A model generated the notes under the pieces. It was not told where the DNA came from. It was given only the letters and a program-made list of their open reading frames with translations, and ran no database searches. A stretch of 64,000 nt of DNA from Kordiimonas aquimaris (GTDB taxonomy: Bacteria > Pseudomonadota > Alphaproteobacteria > Sphingomonadales > Kordiimonadaceae), in contig NZ_JAOBPO010000003.1 of the NCBI RefSeq assembly GCF_025574485.1, positions 287,867 to 351,866 of the forward strand. Reading direction: 5' to 3'. Shown piece after piece: positions 38,490 through 48,225 of the stretch (within the stretch, counting starts at the first letter, position 1; the number at the start of each line of letters is the position of its first letter). Position numbers and translations under genes: made by a program.

Positions 38490-40787
38490 TTGCCAGTGTC
38501 TGCATCCATTCACTTCATTCAACGCGCCATTAGGCCAGCAAAAATTGCGTTACTACTTATTGGTACATCAGTATCATCTCCGTGGTGGCAAGCCACTGCT
38601 CAGGAAAATGTGCCCAAGGCAACTACAAAAGTAGCTGCACCTGACAAAGCATTTGCAACTTCATCTGAACAAGTAGAATTTATTGCAGATCAGCTCGTCT
38701 ACAATCCTGACACACGAGAAGTGCGTGCGATTGGCAATGTAACACTTGCACGCGATGGATATACACTCAAAGCCGGTGAGGTCTTTTATAACGAAATAAG
38801 CGGCGAAGGGCTTGCTGTTGGCGCCGTGGAACTGACAACACCAAATGGTGACGTCATTATTGCGCCGCAGATAAAACTTGAGAACCAACTAAGGGACGCG
38901 TTTGTCGAAAATATTCGCCTGATCATGACTGACGGTTCTCAAGCTGTTGCTCTTTCCGGTGAGCGTATTTCTGAAACTGGCCGAACAACGCTAAAGCGCG
39001 CGGCATACAGCCCTTGCCAAGTTTGCGCTGACGGCAGTGGCAAACAGCCACTTTGGCAATTAAAAGCGGTTAAAGTAGTGCACGACAAGGGCAAACGCCG
39101 CCTTTACTACGATGATGCCTTTCTTGAGGTTTTTGGCATTCCCATTTTCTGGACACCATATTTCTCACATCCAGACCCAACGGTTGATCGGGCAAGTGGC
39201 TTATTACCACTCGACATTCAAACCAGTCGAAACCTCGGTTTCGTTGCTGGCATACCATATTATCATGTGTTCAATGAAAGCATTGATGCAACGGTAACTC
39301 CTGTCATTACAACGCGCGAAGGTTTGGTTCTCAAAGGCCAATACCGTCAACATATAGGCAATGGTCAGTTTAAATTCGATGGAAGCATCACCTATACAGA
39401 TGCTCGTGACATCAATAATGCTTTGACGGGGGACAAAGAATTTCGCGGGCATATTTCTTCAGAAGGGTTATTTAACCACTCGAAAAACTGGCGCTCGCAA
39501 TACCGCTTGAATTATGCCTCAGACGATACCTATCTTGGCAGGTATGAAATCTCAAATGTTGATACTTTAGTTAGTGAGTACTTACTGGAAGGTTTTTTTG
39601 GAGAGTCCTATGCCTCTGCTCGTACAATAGCATTTCAGGGCCTTCGCATTGAGGATAATGCAGGCTTAGCCGCATTTGCGCTCCCATTAATTGATGTAGA
39701 ATATATTCCGACCATTAAACCGCTAGGTGGCACGATCAGCTTGAGAGGAAATGCACTTGCCCTACACAGGACAAGCGGTCTGGATACACAGCGTGTATCA
39801 ACAAGTGCAAATTGGCAAAGACGCTGGATTACACCCAAAGGGTTTGTACTTGATGTCGACGCCTTTGCGCGCGCGGATCTCTATAACCTCGACGAGACGG
39901 ATCGACCAGATGATCCTGCCTTTTCTGGCTCGTTTGGCGGTGCTGACGGTGGAGAATTGCGTACTTTGGCACGCGCGACCGGCACAATAAGCTGGCCGCT
40001 CGTGAAATATGCTGGCACTGGAACACATACGATTGAACCTATCCTCGAGGTCAGTGTGTCGCCGCGTCGCGGCACCCCAAACAATATTATCAATGAAGAC
40101 AGCCGCGCTTTCGAATTAAACGATCTTAATCTGTTTTCGCCTGATCGCTCATCTGGCTTTGATCTGTTTGAAGAAGGTAGCCGCGCCACCCTAGGTGTTA
40201 GGTGGCGTTATGAAGGCGGTGATTTTACCACGGATATACTTATTGGGCAGTCATGGCGCATAACGGGACAAAATGTAGTACTTGCAGACGGCATTGGGCT
40301 CGAAGGCGATTTTTCTGATATAGTCGGACGTACTAACATTAGCTACAAAGGCTGGGTAGATTTTGAACACCGGTATCGTTTGGACGACAAAAGTTTCACC
40401 TTACGTCGCAATGAATTTGACGTAACATTTGGTGATAACACGAAACGACTTCGCATAGGCTATATAGACCTGAACAGAAATTTGCCATTCCTTAACAGAG
40501 AAGATCGATCTGAAATTCGCGTTGACGGTTTCTATAAGTTTGATCAAAATTGGAAATTAACCGGTGGTTGGGTTCGCAGGCTTGAAGACACTGCATTCCT
40601 CAACATCCCTAATCCAATACTTGGTTTGGTTCAGCCTAAAGGCCCCGTAGAATATAGCGTTGGTATCGAATATGAAAATGAATGTATCCAACTTGGACTA
40701 AGACTTCGCGAGACCTTTACAAGAGACCGTGACGTTGAGCCTGGCACATCTATTATGTTTAGGGTGAAGTTGACGAATTTAGGGTAG
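38490..40787 (+). CDS. lptD: LPS-assembly outer membrane protein LptD
   Basis: 765 residues. It is the outer-membrane barrel that inserts lipopolysaccharide. A signal peptide (about residues 12-38, ending ATAQE) is followed by an N-terminal OstA/jellyroll domain (EFIADQLVYNPDTREVRAIG) and a long beta-barrel domain. Cysteines for the structural disulfides are present in YSPCQVCADG and near the C-terminus in ENECIQLGLRL. I place the start at the TTG at 38490 because GAGGA ends 5 bases upstream; an in-frame TTG at 38478 has no site. A 9-codon frame (38452-38481) ends within the ribosome-binding region. It leads the lptD-surA-pdxA-ksgA operon. Confidence 0.93.
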   Translation: MPVSASIHFIQRAIRPAKIALLLIGTSVSSPWWQATAQENVPKATTKVAAPDKAFATSSEQVEFIADQLVYNPDTREVRAIGNVTLARDGYTLKAGEVFYNEISGEGLAVGAVELTTPNGDVIIAPQIKLENQLRDAFVENIRLIMTDGSQAVALSGERISETGRTTLKRAAYSPCQVCADGSGKQPLWQLKAVKVVHDKGKRRLYYDDAFLEVFGIPIFWTPYFSHPDPTVDRASGLLPLDIQTSRNLGFVAGIPYYHVFNESIDATVTPVITTREGLVLKGQYRQHIGNGQFKFDGSITYTDARDINNALTGDKEFRGHISSEGLFNHSKNWRSQYRLNYASDDTYLGRYEISNVDTLVSEYLLEGFFGESYASARTIAFQGLRIEDNAGLAAFALPLIDVEYIPTIKPLGGTISLRGNALALHRTSGLDTQRVSTSANWQRRWITPKGFVLDVDAFARADLYNLDETDRPDDPAFSGSFGGADGGELRTLARATGTISWPLVKYAGTGTHTIEPILEVSVSPRRGTPNNIINEDSRAFELNDLNLFSPDRSSGFDLFEEGSRATLGVRWRYEGGDFTTDILIGQSWRITGQNVVLADGIGLEGDFSDIVGRTNISYKGWVDFEHRYRLDDKSFTLRRNEFDVTFGDNTKRLRIGYIDLNRNLPFLNREDRSEIRVDGFYKFDQNWKLTGGWVRRLEDTAFLNIPNPILGLVQPKGPVEYSVGIEYENECIQLGLRLRETFTRDRDVEPGTSIMFRVKLTNLG

Positions 40788-40853
40788 TGAAACCTATTGA
40801 AAAAGGCTAAAAGGCTTAGCTAATATTGGTTTGAAACCAGATTAGAAGATATT

Positions 40854-42167
40854 TTGAGTATGACGAAGTTGAGTAACAGTATGAAAACAATAGCCCGCAA
40901 GGGAGTTTTAAGTGGTTTGATTGGCGTAGTAGCCTCGCTGTCTGCTGCCAGCCAACAGCAGGCGCAGCAGGCGCCTGAGGTGCAGCCACTTAATGCTATT
41001 GAAGTTTTAGTTAACGACGAACCAATTTCATCATTCGATATAAATCAACGCCTGCGCCTTGTTATCGCAATCTCAGGCGGCGTAAGCACGCAGCAAGAAT
41101 TTCTTCAAGTAAGAGAACAAGTCATTCGTTCAATGGTTGATGAACGCCTGCAGATGCAAGAAGCAGCAGAAGTTGAACTCACCATTGAAAAAGCACAACT
41201 GGATCAGTTTTTTGACAGACGCGCCGAAAGCGTAGGACAAGAGCCTGAACAGTTTGCACAAGCGTTGCAATCCATCGGCTCCAGTAAAGAGAGTATGCAA
41301 GCTCAAATGGAAGCCGAAATTTCATGGTCTCAGCTTGTTCAGGGTCGCCTTGGCGCTTTTGTTAGTGTTTCCGATGAAGAAGTAGAAGCCTTCATTCAGC
41401 GCATCTATGATGACCGCGGCAAGTTTGAGTATCGATTAGGCGAAATTGTACTGCTAGCAGATTCGCCTGAGCAAGCAGCTACTGTGGAAGCGAATGCGAG
41501 GCAACTCGTTGAGCAGATTCGCGGCGGCGCAACGTTCGGTGAAATTGCTCAGCAATTATCTGCGTCATCTAGCGCCGCTGTTGGTGGCGACTTAGGTTGG
41601 GCAACAGCTAACGAATTAGACCCTCTTCACCGCGAGCAAGTGGAAAATAGCGAGGTTGGCGCTGTACTTGATCCAATTCGTACACCAGGTGGTTATGTTA
41701 TTCTTGCTGTTCGAGATCGTCGTCGGGTTTTGACTGTTGACCCTCTGGATGCACAAGTCGTACTGCGCCAATTACACTTGGGAACAGCTGATTTCGATGA
41801 GAAACGTACGCAATATGAAACCGTAGTTGGCGGTCTTAAAGATCGAACAACAACATGCGGTGAAATTCCCGGGCTGGCTAGTGAAGCTGGCATCACCACT
41901 CAAACTGAAATCGCACCGCTGCGCCTTCGTGACCTGCAAGGTGAAATTCGTAACCGTGTCGAAACACTTGAGATAGGTCAATCGACTGAAGTACTTGAAC
42001 TGGAAGACGGGCTACGTGTTCTTGTCTTGTGTGACAAGGTCGAACCAACCGTTCAGGAACCTGATTTCGACACTATTTACGATCAGATTGAGCAACAACG
42101 TTTGTCTATGATGGCGCGCCGTTACCTACGCGATATTCGCCGCGATGCAATCGTAGACTATCGCTAG
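40854..42167 (+). CDS. surA: periplasmic chaperone/peptidyl-prolyl isomerase SurA
   Basis: 437 residues. SurA escorts outer-membrane proteins such as LptD. A signal peptide is followed by the SurA N-terminal domain (EVLVNDEPISSFDINQRLRL). One canonical parvulin domain spans about residues 190-290 (YRLGEIVLLADSPEQ, GATFGEIAQQLS, GGDLGWATANEL), and the region after 300 is a more divergent second copy. The TTG at 40854 has AGAAG five bases upstream; an ATG two codons later is the alternative. Its place right after lptD matches its role. Confidence 0.9.
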   Translation: MSMTKLSNSMKTIARKGVLSGLIGVVASLSAASQQQAQQAPEVQPLNAIEVLVNDEPISSFDINQRLRLVIAISGGVSTQQEFLQVREQVIRSMVDERLQMQEAAEVELTIEKAQLDQFFDRRAESVGQEPEQFAQALQSIGSSKESMQAQMEAEISWSQLVQGRLGAFVSVSDEEVEAFIQRIYDDRGKFEYRLGEIVLLADSPEQAATVEANARQLVEQIRGGATFGEIAQQLSASSSAAVGGDLGWATANELDPLHREQVENSEVGAVLDPIRTPGGYVILAVRDRRRVLTVDPLDAQVVLRQLHLGTADFDEKRTQYETVVGGLKDRTTTCGEIPGLASEAGITTQTEIAPLRLRDLQGEIRNRVETLEIGQSTEVLELEDGLRVLVLCDKVEPTVQEPDFDTIYDQIEQQRLSMMARRYLRDIRRDAIVDYR

Positions 42168-42175
42168 ATTTTCCA

Positions 42176-43201
42176 GTGTCAATCTCCGCTAAAAAGCCGC
42201 TCGCAATAACAATGGGTGAGCCAGCTGGCATTGGCCCGGAACTAATTTCAAGACTTTGGCGCGCTAGAGAACAACTGGCTTTGCCTCCTTTTGTCTACGC
42301 AGGGTCTGCTATTGCTCTAAAGGCTGTCGACGCAGATTTGCCACTAAATGTTATCAGCGAAACAGACGCTGTGGATGGCAACCTTGATCTAGCTGGCAAT
42401 CGCCTCACAGTCATCGAAACCAAAACACCCATAACCACAGTTGTACCTGGCACCATTAGCCCCGAGAACGCTCAAGCTGTTATTGATGCAATTGATAGTG
42501 CCACATCTCTGGCATTAAACGGACATATATCAGGTGTTGTTACAGCCCCCATTCATAAAGCTGCCCTTTATAAGGTGGGATTTGATGCTCCTGGACACAC
42601 TGAATACCTGGCGCGGCTTTGCGGTTTGGAAGACAATCACTCAATAATGATGCTGGCTGCACAAAACTTGCGTGTAGTGCCTGTTACAGTGCATGTGCCG
42701 CTTAAAGATGTTCATAAGCACCTAACAACTGAACGTATCATTCACGCTGGTACGGTTATCAACCATGATTTACGCAACCGGTTTAATATTGCAAAACCAC
42801 GAATAGCCGTTGCGGGGCTTAATCCGCACGCTGGGGAAAGCGGTATGATCGGCATGGAGGAAGCGACACACATTGCCCCTGCAATATGGGCGCTCCGAGA
42901 TAACGGTGTTAATGTTACAGACCCATTACCGGCAGATACCTTGTTTCATGCTGACGCCAGAGAAAATTATGACGCAGTATTGTGCATGTATCACGATCAA
43001 GCACTTATTCCTGTTAAAACGCTCGATTTCTGGGGCGGCGTGAACATTACACTTGGACTACCAATCATCCGCACATCGCCCGATCACGGTACGGCATTAG
43101 AACTAGCTGGCAAAGGTATTGCCAGGTTAGACAGCATGTTGGCTGCAATAAGAATGACTGCTGATATGATTGCCAAGTCTAATCAACGAGTTGAAAAGTG
43201 A
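42176..43201 (+). CDS. pdxA: 4-hydroxythreonine-4-phosphate dehydrogenase PdxA
   Basis: 341 residues. It makes the amino-acetone precursor for pyridoxal 5'-phosphate. The start is GTG; the conserved N-terminal block PLAITMGEPAGIGPELI follows within 10 residues, which fixes the frame. Metal-binding histidines lie in DAPGHTEYLARLCG and CMYHDQALIPVKTLDF, and IRTSPDHGTALELAGKG is typical of the C-terminal part. It overlaps ksgA by 4 bases (GTGA), giving the classic surA-pdxA-ksgA series. Confidence 0.95.
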   Translation: MSISAKKPLAITMGEPAGIGPELISRLWRAREQLALPPFVYAGSAIALKAVDADLPLNVISETDAVDGNLDLAGNRLTVIETKTPITTVVPGTISPENAQAVIDAIDSATSLALNGHISGVVTAPIHKAALYKVGFDAPGHTEYLARLCGLEDNHSIMMLAAQNLRVVPVTVHVPLKDVHKHLTTERIIHAGTVINHDLRNRFNIAKPRIAVAGLNPHAGESGMIGMEEATHIAPAIWALRDNGVNVTDPLPADTLFHADARENYDAVLCMYHDQALIPVKTLDFWGGVNITLGLPIIRTSPDHGTALELAGKGIARLDSMLAAIRMTADMIAKSNQRVEK

Positions 43202-44052
43202 GCGAACATTTACCACCACTCCGTGAGGTAATAAAAAGCCACGAGCTTCAAGCCAAAAAAGCGTTTGGCCAAAACTTTTTACTCGACCTAAACTTAACTG
43301 GCAAAATAGCCAGAGTTGCTGGCGATATATCTGACAGTGTTATCTATGAAGTTGGACCTGGTCCAGGTGGTCTTACACGTGGTTTGCTCTCAAACGGTGC
43401 AAAGCGTGTTGTCGCCGTAGAAATGGATCAACGCTGCATCCCTGCCCTAAATCAAGTATCAGAAGCATTTGAAAACCGCCTTGCAGTTCATCAAGGCGAT
43501 GCAATGAAAAGTGATGAGCTTGAGCTATTGAATCTAGCCCCAAACGAGACCGCCCGAATTGCATCAAATTTACCCTATAATGTTGGTACAGCGCTTTTTG
43601 TAAAATGGTTAACCTTAGAAAAATGGCAACCGTGGTATGCGTCTCTTACATTGATGTTTCAGCAGGAAGTTGCTGAACGCATAGTAGCCAAACCTAATAC
43701 AAAAGCCTATGGCAGGCTGTCAGTTTTGGCACAGTGGCGCGGCAATGTCCGTATAGCAATGCGCGTGCCGGCTGCCGCCTTTACGCCGCCTCCAAAAGTG
43801 TCCAGTGCAATTATTCATTTTGAGCCAACTGAACCATTGGATGCTAACGTTCAATTAAATGAGCTGGAAAAGGTTGTAGAGCGAGCCTTTGGGCAACGAC
43901 GTAAAATGTTAAGAGCAAGCCTTAAGGGTTTGGGTGTAAACGCCCACACGCTTCTTGAAAACGCAAATATTGACCCGACATCTCGGGCAGAAGACTTAAC
44001 TGTGAAACAATTTGTTGAGTTAGCTCTTCATTATCAGAAAATGAGAGCCTAA
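43198..44052 (+). CDS. rsmA: 16S rRNA dimethyladenosine methyltransferase RsmA/KsgA
   Basis: 284 residues. It dimethylates two adjacent adenines in helix 45 of 16S rRNA. SAM-binding and catalytic motifs appear in order: KAFGQNFLLDLNLTGKI, VGPGPGGLTRGLLSNG, VAVEMDQRCIPAL, GDAMK and the NLPYNVGTAL catalytic loop. GTG start overlapping pdxA by 4 bases. It is convergent with gmk, 3 bases apart, and is the last gene of the lptD operon. Confidence 0.96.
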   Translation: MSEHLPPLREVIKSHELQAKKAFGQNFLLDLNLTGKIARVAGDISDSVIYEVGPGPGGLTRGLLSNGAKRVVAVEMDQRCIPALNQVSEAFENRLAVHQGDAMKSDELELLNLAPNETARIASNLPYNVGTALFVKWLTLEKWQPWYASLTLMFQQEVAERIVAKPNTKAYGRLSVLAQWRGNVRIAMRVPAAAFTPPPKVSSAIIHFEPTEPLDANVQLNELEKVVERAFGQRRKMLRASLKGLGVNAHTLLENANIDPTSRAEDLTVKQFVELALHYQKMRA

Positions 44053-44055
44053 TGG

Positions 44056-44706
44056 TTACGATTGGCGTTCTTCTATAAGTTGCCGAACAAAATCAGACAT
44101 GCCCGGGCGGCGTTCCCGCCGGAAACGCTCTGCACGCACGATCGCCTTTAGGTCTTCATATGTTCTCTCAAGATCATCATTAATCAGCACATAATCATAC
44201 TCGGCCCAATGACTAATCTCACTTTCAGCTTGCGCCATGCGCTTCTGGACTGTTTCATTACTGTCCTGTGCACGTTTGTGCAGTCGCTCTTCAAGAGCCT
44301 TGATGCTGGGCGGCAATATAAATATGCGTACTAAGTCAATAGCACTCGCACTTGACATAAGCTGCTGTGTACCCTGCCAGTCAATATCGAAGATTACGTC
44401 CTTACCAGCATTAAGCGCTTGAATAACTGGACCACGCGGTGTGCCGTACCTGTTTTCAAAAACTACAGCATGCTCTAACAATTCACCTTCGTCGATCATT
44501 TCCCTGAAGCGTTCATGCGAGACAAAGAAATAATCCTTGCCATCAACTTCGCCAGGACGCGGCTCGCGCGTTGTGGCTGAAACAGACATCACTACGTCAT
44601 CATCTTCAGACAATAGACGGCGCGTTAACGTAGTTTTGCCAGCCCCAGAAGGAGAAGACATTACCAACATAAGACCGCGCCTGTTACTTACAGCATCTGA
44701 AGACAT
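44056..44706 (-). CDS. gmk: guanylate kinase
   Basis: 216 residues. It phosphorylates GMP to GDP. P-loop SSPSGAGKTTLTRRLL, then SVSATTREPRPGEVDGKDYFF with GMP-binding residues, EHAVVFENRYGTP, and FDIDWQGTQQL are intact. The frame extends to a TTG at 44727, but the ATG at 44706 has AAAGGCGAAG just upstream and is preferred. It follows yicC by 13 bases, a conserved pairing in Proteobacteria. Confidence 0.95.
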   Translation of the reverse strand: MSSDAVSNRRGLMLVMSSPSGAGKTTLTRRLLSEDDDVVMSVSATTREPRPGEVDGKDYFFVSHERFREMIDEGELLEHAVVFENRYGTPRGPVIQALNAGKDVIFDIDWQGTQQLMSSASAIDLVRIFILPPSIKALEERLHKRAQDSNETVQKRMAQAESEISHWAEYDYVLINDDLERTYEDLKAIVRAERFRRERRPGMSDFVRQLIEERQS

Positions 44707-44719
44707 AACTTCGCCTTTA

Positions 44720-45607
44720 CTACTCAATATTCTGAATTTGTTCTCTGAACTGATCGATCAGCACTTTCAAGTCAACACCAACCTTTGTCAAGCGCGTGTC
44801 ACTTGCCTTTGAACACAGTGTATTTGCTTCACGATTAAATTCCTGACAAAGAAAATCAAGACGGCGACCAACAGGTTTAGTGTCTCGCAAAAGATTATCA
44901 GCTTCCTCAAAGTGGCTATCTAAGCGGTCTAGTTCTTCTTGAATATCTGCTTTGACAACCATAACAGCAATTTCCTGCGCTAAACGGTCATCAGAAACAG
45001 GCTTCTCTGTGTTTTCCAGCTTTCTTAGCTGCGAGACAAAACGCTCCTGCATTGCTTTCGCCCGATCGCCTGCAATATCTTTCGCAGCTTCTACAAGCGC
45101 ACGCATTTCTGCTAACTGGCTTTCAAGAAAAGCATACATACGCTCACCTTCAGCTTCACGCGCACCATCAAGATCTTTAAGCAACTCTGTAAGCTCTTTG
45201 CTCAATGCTGACTTAAGTGTTGTAACTTGATCTTCATTCGGCTCATCGTTTGCCAATTCCACTACACCTTTAATGGCTAGCAAACCGTCCATCTGTGCAG
45301 GCGCAACACCTTCCGTATCTTTATATTTTTTTGCTAGTGTCACTAACGCATTCAAACGCTTCTCATTGACAACAAAGTTTTCTTCTTGATCAGCTTGATC
45401 AACTTGCAAGTTGATGAAAACAGACCCTCTTGCAAGAGCTTTTGACGCACTTTTTTTGATATCAATATCAAACCCATCTAAAAAAACCGGATATTTAACG
45501 CGTACCTCAAGCCCTTTATTATTGACGCTTTTGATTTCCAGATTCCAGCGAAAACTATCAAGTAGTCCACCGCGCCGTGCAAAACCTGTCATACTTTTTA
45601 GTGTCAT
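44720..45607 (-). CDS. yicC: YicC-family endoribonuclease-like protein
   Basis: 295 residues. The N-terminal YicC domain begins LKSMTGFARRGG as in the family, with WNLEIKSVNNKGLEVRVKYP; the C-terminal DUF1732 block ends VGRRLDFLCQEFNREANTLCS with KASD, also typical. Some YicC proteins act as RNases on small RNAs, but whether this one does is not shown by sequence. It sits between mltG and gmk as in many Alphaproteobacteria. Confidence 0.93.
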   Translation of the reverse strand: MTLKSMTGFARRGGLLDSFRWNLEIKSVNNKGLEVRVKYPVFLDGFDIDIKKSASKALARGSVFINLQVDQADQEENFVVNEKRLNALVTLAKKYKDTEGVAPAQMDGLLAIKGVVELANDEPNEDQVTTLKSALSKELTELLKDLDGAREAEGERMYAFLESQLAEMRALVEAAKDIAGDRAKAMQERFVSQLRKLENTEKPVSDDRLAQEIAVMVVKADIQEELDRLDSHFEEADNLLRDTKPVGRRLDFLCQEFNREANTLCSKASDTRLTKVGVDLKVLIDQFREQIQNIE

Positions 45608-45695
45608 TTTTCACCCAAGGAAATCAAATGTAAGGTATATTATTGTGGTCTTATAATGATGCTGAAATAGAAAAGCATCTGATTTTAACAACAAT

Positions 45696-46685
45696 TCAAT
45701 TATTGTTTTTTTCAATTTGCCGCCAGCGAGCAACGTTGCGATTATGCTCTTCAAGGGTCTCGGCGAAAGCATGCCCACCTGTACCGTCCGCAACAAAATA
45801 CAAATAAGGTACATCAGCCGGATTTAAAACCGCAGTCAGTGACGCCAACCCCGGGTTTGATATAGCTGTAGGCGGCAAGCCATCACGCCTATATGTATTG
45901 TACGGTGTTTCACCTCTCAAGTCTGACCTACTTATTGGTCTGCCTAGAGGCATGCCCGCCGTAATACCGTATATTATTGTTGGGTCTGATTGCAGGCGCA
46001 TACCTAGCCTCAGGCGATTTACAAATACGGCTGCAACCTTATCTCTCTCGGTTGATTGAGCTGTTTCCTTTTCAACGATTGAAGCCAATGTAATTGCTTC
46101 GCCTTGATCCATAAAAGGTAAATTCATCGCTCTATTTTTCCACAATGAATTAAAGGCTTGCTTCATCGCATCTTGCATCCGCCTGGTCAGTTCATTGGCC
46201 GAAACACCGCGCTCGTAAAAATAGGTTTCAGGTAACAAGCTACCTTCAACAGGCAATTCGAATCCGGTCATATCAACACCAAAACTTGAAGAAAGAATAG
46301 CTGCCACTTGCTTAACGGAACTACCCTCCGGAATCACTAGTCTGCGCTTATAGGTTTGCTGATCAGCAATTTTTTGCATTAATTCTCTAGGGCTTAGCCC
46401 TTTAAGTACTTCGTATTCGCCAGCGTAAATTTTATTCTGGAGCCCGCTTACATAAGCAATAAGTTTTAATTGCCAAGGGCTATCCACCACGCCAGCGAGG
46501 CTTGCGTAATCTGCAACAGTTGAAAGCGTGTCCCCTGCTTCAAGATAAATGAGAAATGTACTGGAATGGTCGCCTGGCTCGTTGGCTATTCGATTTACGT
46601 ATCCATACGCGGTTATCAATGAGATCAGGCCTGAAACAATTAGAATAGCAGCAGTATGTGTTAGCCGAGCTTTATTCATGGCCAT
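45696..46685 (-). CDS. mltG: endolytic murein transglycosylase MltG
   Basis: 329 residues. One N-terminal membrane segment (about 12-30) anchors a periplasmic YceG domain that cleaves nascent glycan strands and helps terminate peptidoglycan chains. A LysM-like part (LEAGDTLSTVADYASLAGVV) precedes the catalytic block ITLASIVEKETAQ with the catalytic Glu, then VFVNRLRLGMRLQSDPTIIY and YNTYRRDGLPPTAISNPG. It follows fabF by 65 bases in the same direction, the usual alphaproteobacterial and E. coli neighbourhood. Confidence 0.95.
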   Translation of the reverse strand: MAMNKARLTHTAAILIVSGLISLITAYGYVNRIANEPGDHSSTFLIYLEAGDTLSTVADYASLAGVVDSPWQLKLIAYVSGLQNKIYAGEYEVLKGLSPRELMQKIADQQTYKRRLVIPEGSSVKQVAAILSSSFGVDMTGFELPVEGSLLPETYFYERGVSANELTRRMQDAMKQAFNSLWKNRAMNLPFMDQGEAITLASIVEKETAQSTERDKVAAVFVNRLRLGMRLQSDPTIIYGITAGMPLGRPISRSDLRGETPYNTYRRDGLPPTAISNPGLASLTAVLNPADVPYLYFVADGTGGHAFAETLEEHNRNVARWRQIEKNNN

Positions 46686-46750
46686 ATTCTAACGAAAACG
46701 GCCATGAAGAGAAACTATCATTTGCAGGTAATTTATTATTTAGCGTGCCA

Positions 46751-48019
46751 TTATTTAGAAAATTCTTGCATCACTAACGAAGCATTCGTACCGCCGAAAC
46801 CAAATGAGTTTGATAGTGCGGCAGATACTTTGCGTTCCTGTGCTTCAAGCGCAACCAGATCAATGCCCTCGCAACCTTCGGCTCTGTCATGCAAGTTGAG
46901 CGTCGGTGGCACGACATTATTCTGTATTGCTTTAATACAGAATATTGCCTCGACAGCACCAGCTGCACCCAACAAATGCCCAATAGATGATTTCGTTGAA
47001 GACATCGCAACGTTGCCTGCATGGTCACCAACTAGGCGCTTCACTGCGCCAAACTCGATTGGATCACCCATAGGCGTGGATGTACCGTGCGCATTAATAT
47101 AATCAATTGCATCTACATTTATGCCAGCCCGTTTAACTGCAGCCTGCATTGAACGGAAGCCGCCGTTGCCGTCTGGTGCTGGCGCAACTGTGTGGTAAGC
47201 ATCGCCGGACATACCGTAGCCTGTAACTTCAGCGTATATTTTAGCACCACGTGCTTTAGCATGCTCAAGCTCCTCAAGTACCACAACACCAGCACCTTCA
47301 CCCATAACAAAGCCATCATGGCCTTTGTCCCAAGGGCGTGAAGCCGTTGTAGGCGCATCGTTGTAACTTGTAGAAAGTGCCTTCGACTGACAGAAGCCTG
47401 AAAAACCAATCGCGCAAATAGACGCTTCGGTTCCACCGGCAACCATTACATCAGCATCATCAAGTGCAATAAGGCGTGCTGCATCACCGATGGCGTGCGC
47501 ACCTGTCGAACAAGCCGTCACAGGTGCGTGATTCGGCCCTTTAAAACCATATTTGATAGAAACATTTCCAGACGCCAGATTAATGATTGAACCTGCAATA
47601 AAGTGTGGGCTAACACGGCGAATACCGCGTTCATGTAATGTGATTGATGTTTCCGCAATCCAGCGCAAACCACCAATACCTGAGCCAATCATAACACCTG
47701 TTCGCAAACATTCCTCATCACCTGGATCAACCCAGCCTGCGTCCTCTACAGCTTGCTGAGCCGCGGCCATTCCAAATAGAATAAAGTTATCAACACGGCG
47801 TTGATCTTTAGGGCTCATATATGCGTCAGGATTAAATGTACCGTCACTGCCATCGCCGAGTGGCACTTCACATGCGATTGTACAAGGGAATGTATCCGTA
47901 TCGAAGAGTGTTATAGCCCCAGCCCCAGATTGCCCCTCAATCAGGCGGTTCCATGTTGTATCAACCGTATCTCCAAGTGGAGAAACCATACCCAATCCGG
48001 TTACAACGACTCTTCTCAT
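46751..48019 (-). CDS. fabF: beta-ketoacyl-ACP synthase II
   Basis: 422 residues. It elongates acyl-ACP with malonyl-ACP. The Cys-His-His triad is visible: VTACSTGAHAIGDA, NAHGTSTPMGDPIE and SSTKSSIGHLLGAAGAVEAI. The C-terminus SFGFGGTNASLV is typical. The preceding TTG (48022) is in frame, but GAGGA is better spaced for the ATG at 48019. acpP upstream ends in a terminator, so fabF should have its own promoter in 48020-48163. Confidence 0.96.
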   Translation of the reverse strand: MRRVVVTGLGMVSPLGDTVDTTWNRLIEGQSGAGAITLFDTDTFPCTIACEVPLGDGSDGTFNPDAYMSPKDQRRVDNFILFGMAAAQQAVEDAGWVDPGDEECLRTGVMIGSGIGGLRWIAETSITLHERGIRRVSPHFIAGSIINLASGNVSIKYGFKGPNHAPVTACSTGAHAIGDAARLIALDDADVMVAGGTEASICAIGFSGFCQSKALSTSYNDAPTTASRPWDKGHDGFVMGEGAGVVVLEELEHAKARGAKIYAEVTGYGMSGDAYHTVAPAPDGNGGFRSMQAAVKRAGINVDAIDYINAHGTSTPMGDPIEFGAVKRLVGDHAGNVAMSSTKSSIGHLLGAAGAVEAIFCIKAIQNNVVPPTLNLHDRAEGCEGIDLVALEAQERKVSAALSNSFGFGGTNASLVMQEFSK

Positions 48020-48162
48020 CAATTTTTCCTCATTCTTTTATCGAAGCATTAGTCCAAAAAGCACGTCAGCTTGATAACATCAGACTACACTATAGTATCG
48101 TGAAAAAAACACATACAGGAAGCCAAATTATCAAAATATTTCAAGTAAAGCTTACCTGAAAC

Positions 48163-48204
48163 AAAAAAGGGCAACAACCAAACATTACTGCTCGGTTATT
48201 GCCC
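48163..48204 (-). terminator. intrinsic terminator downstream of acpP
   Basis: On the minus strand GGGCAATAACC and GGTTGTTGCCC pair over 11 bases (one G-U) and are followed by TTTTTT. It separates the short, probably highly expressed acpP transcript from fabF. Confidence 0.85.
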
Positions 48205-48225
48205 TAATAGAAGTATAGTTCCAGC

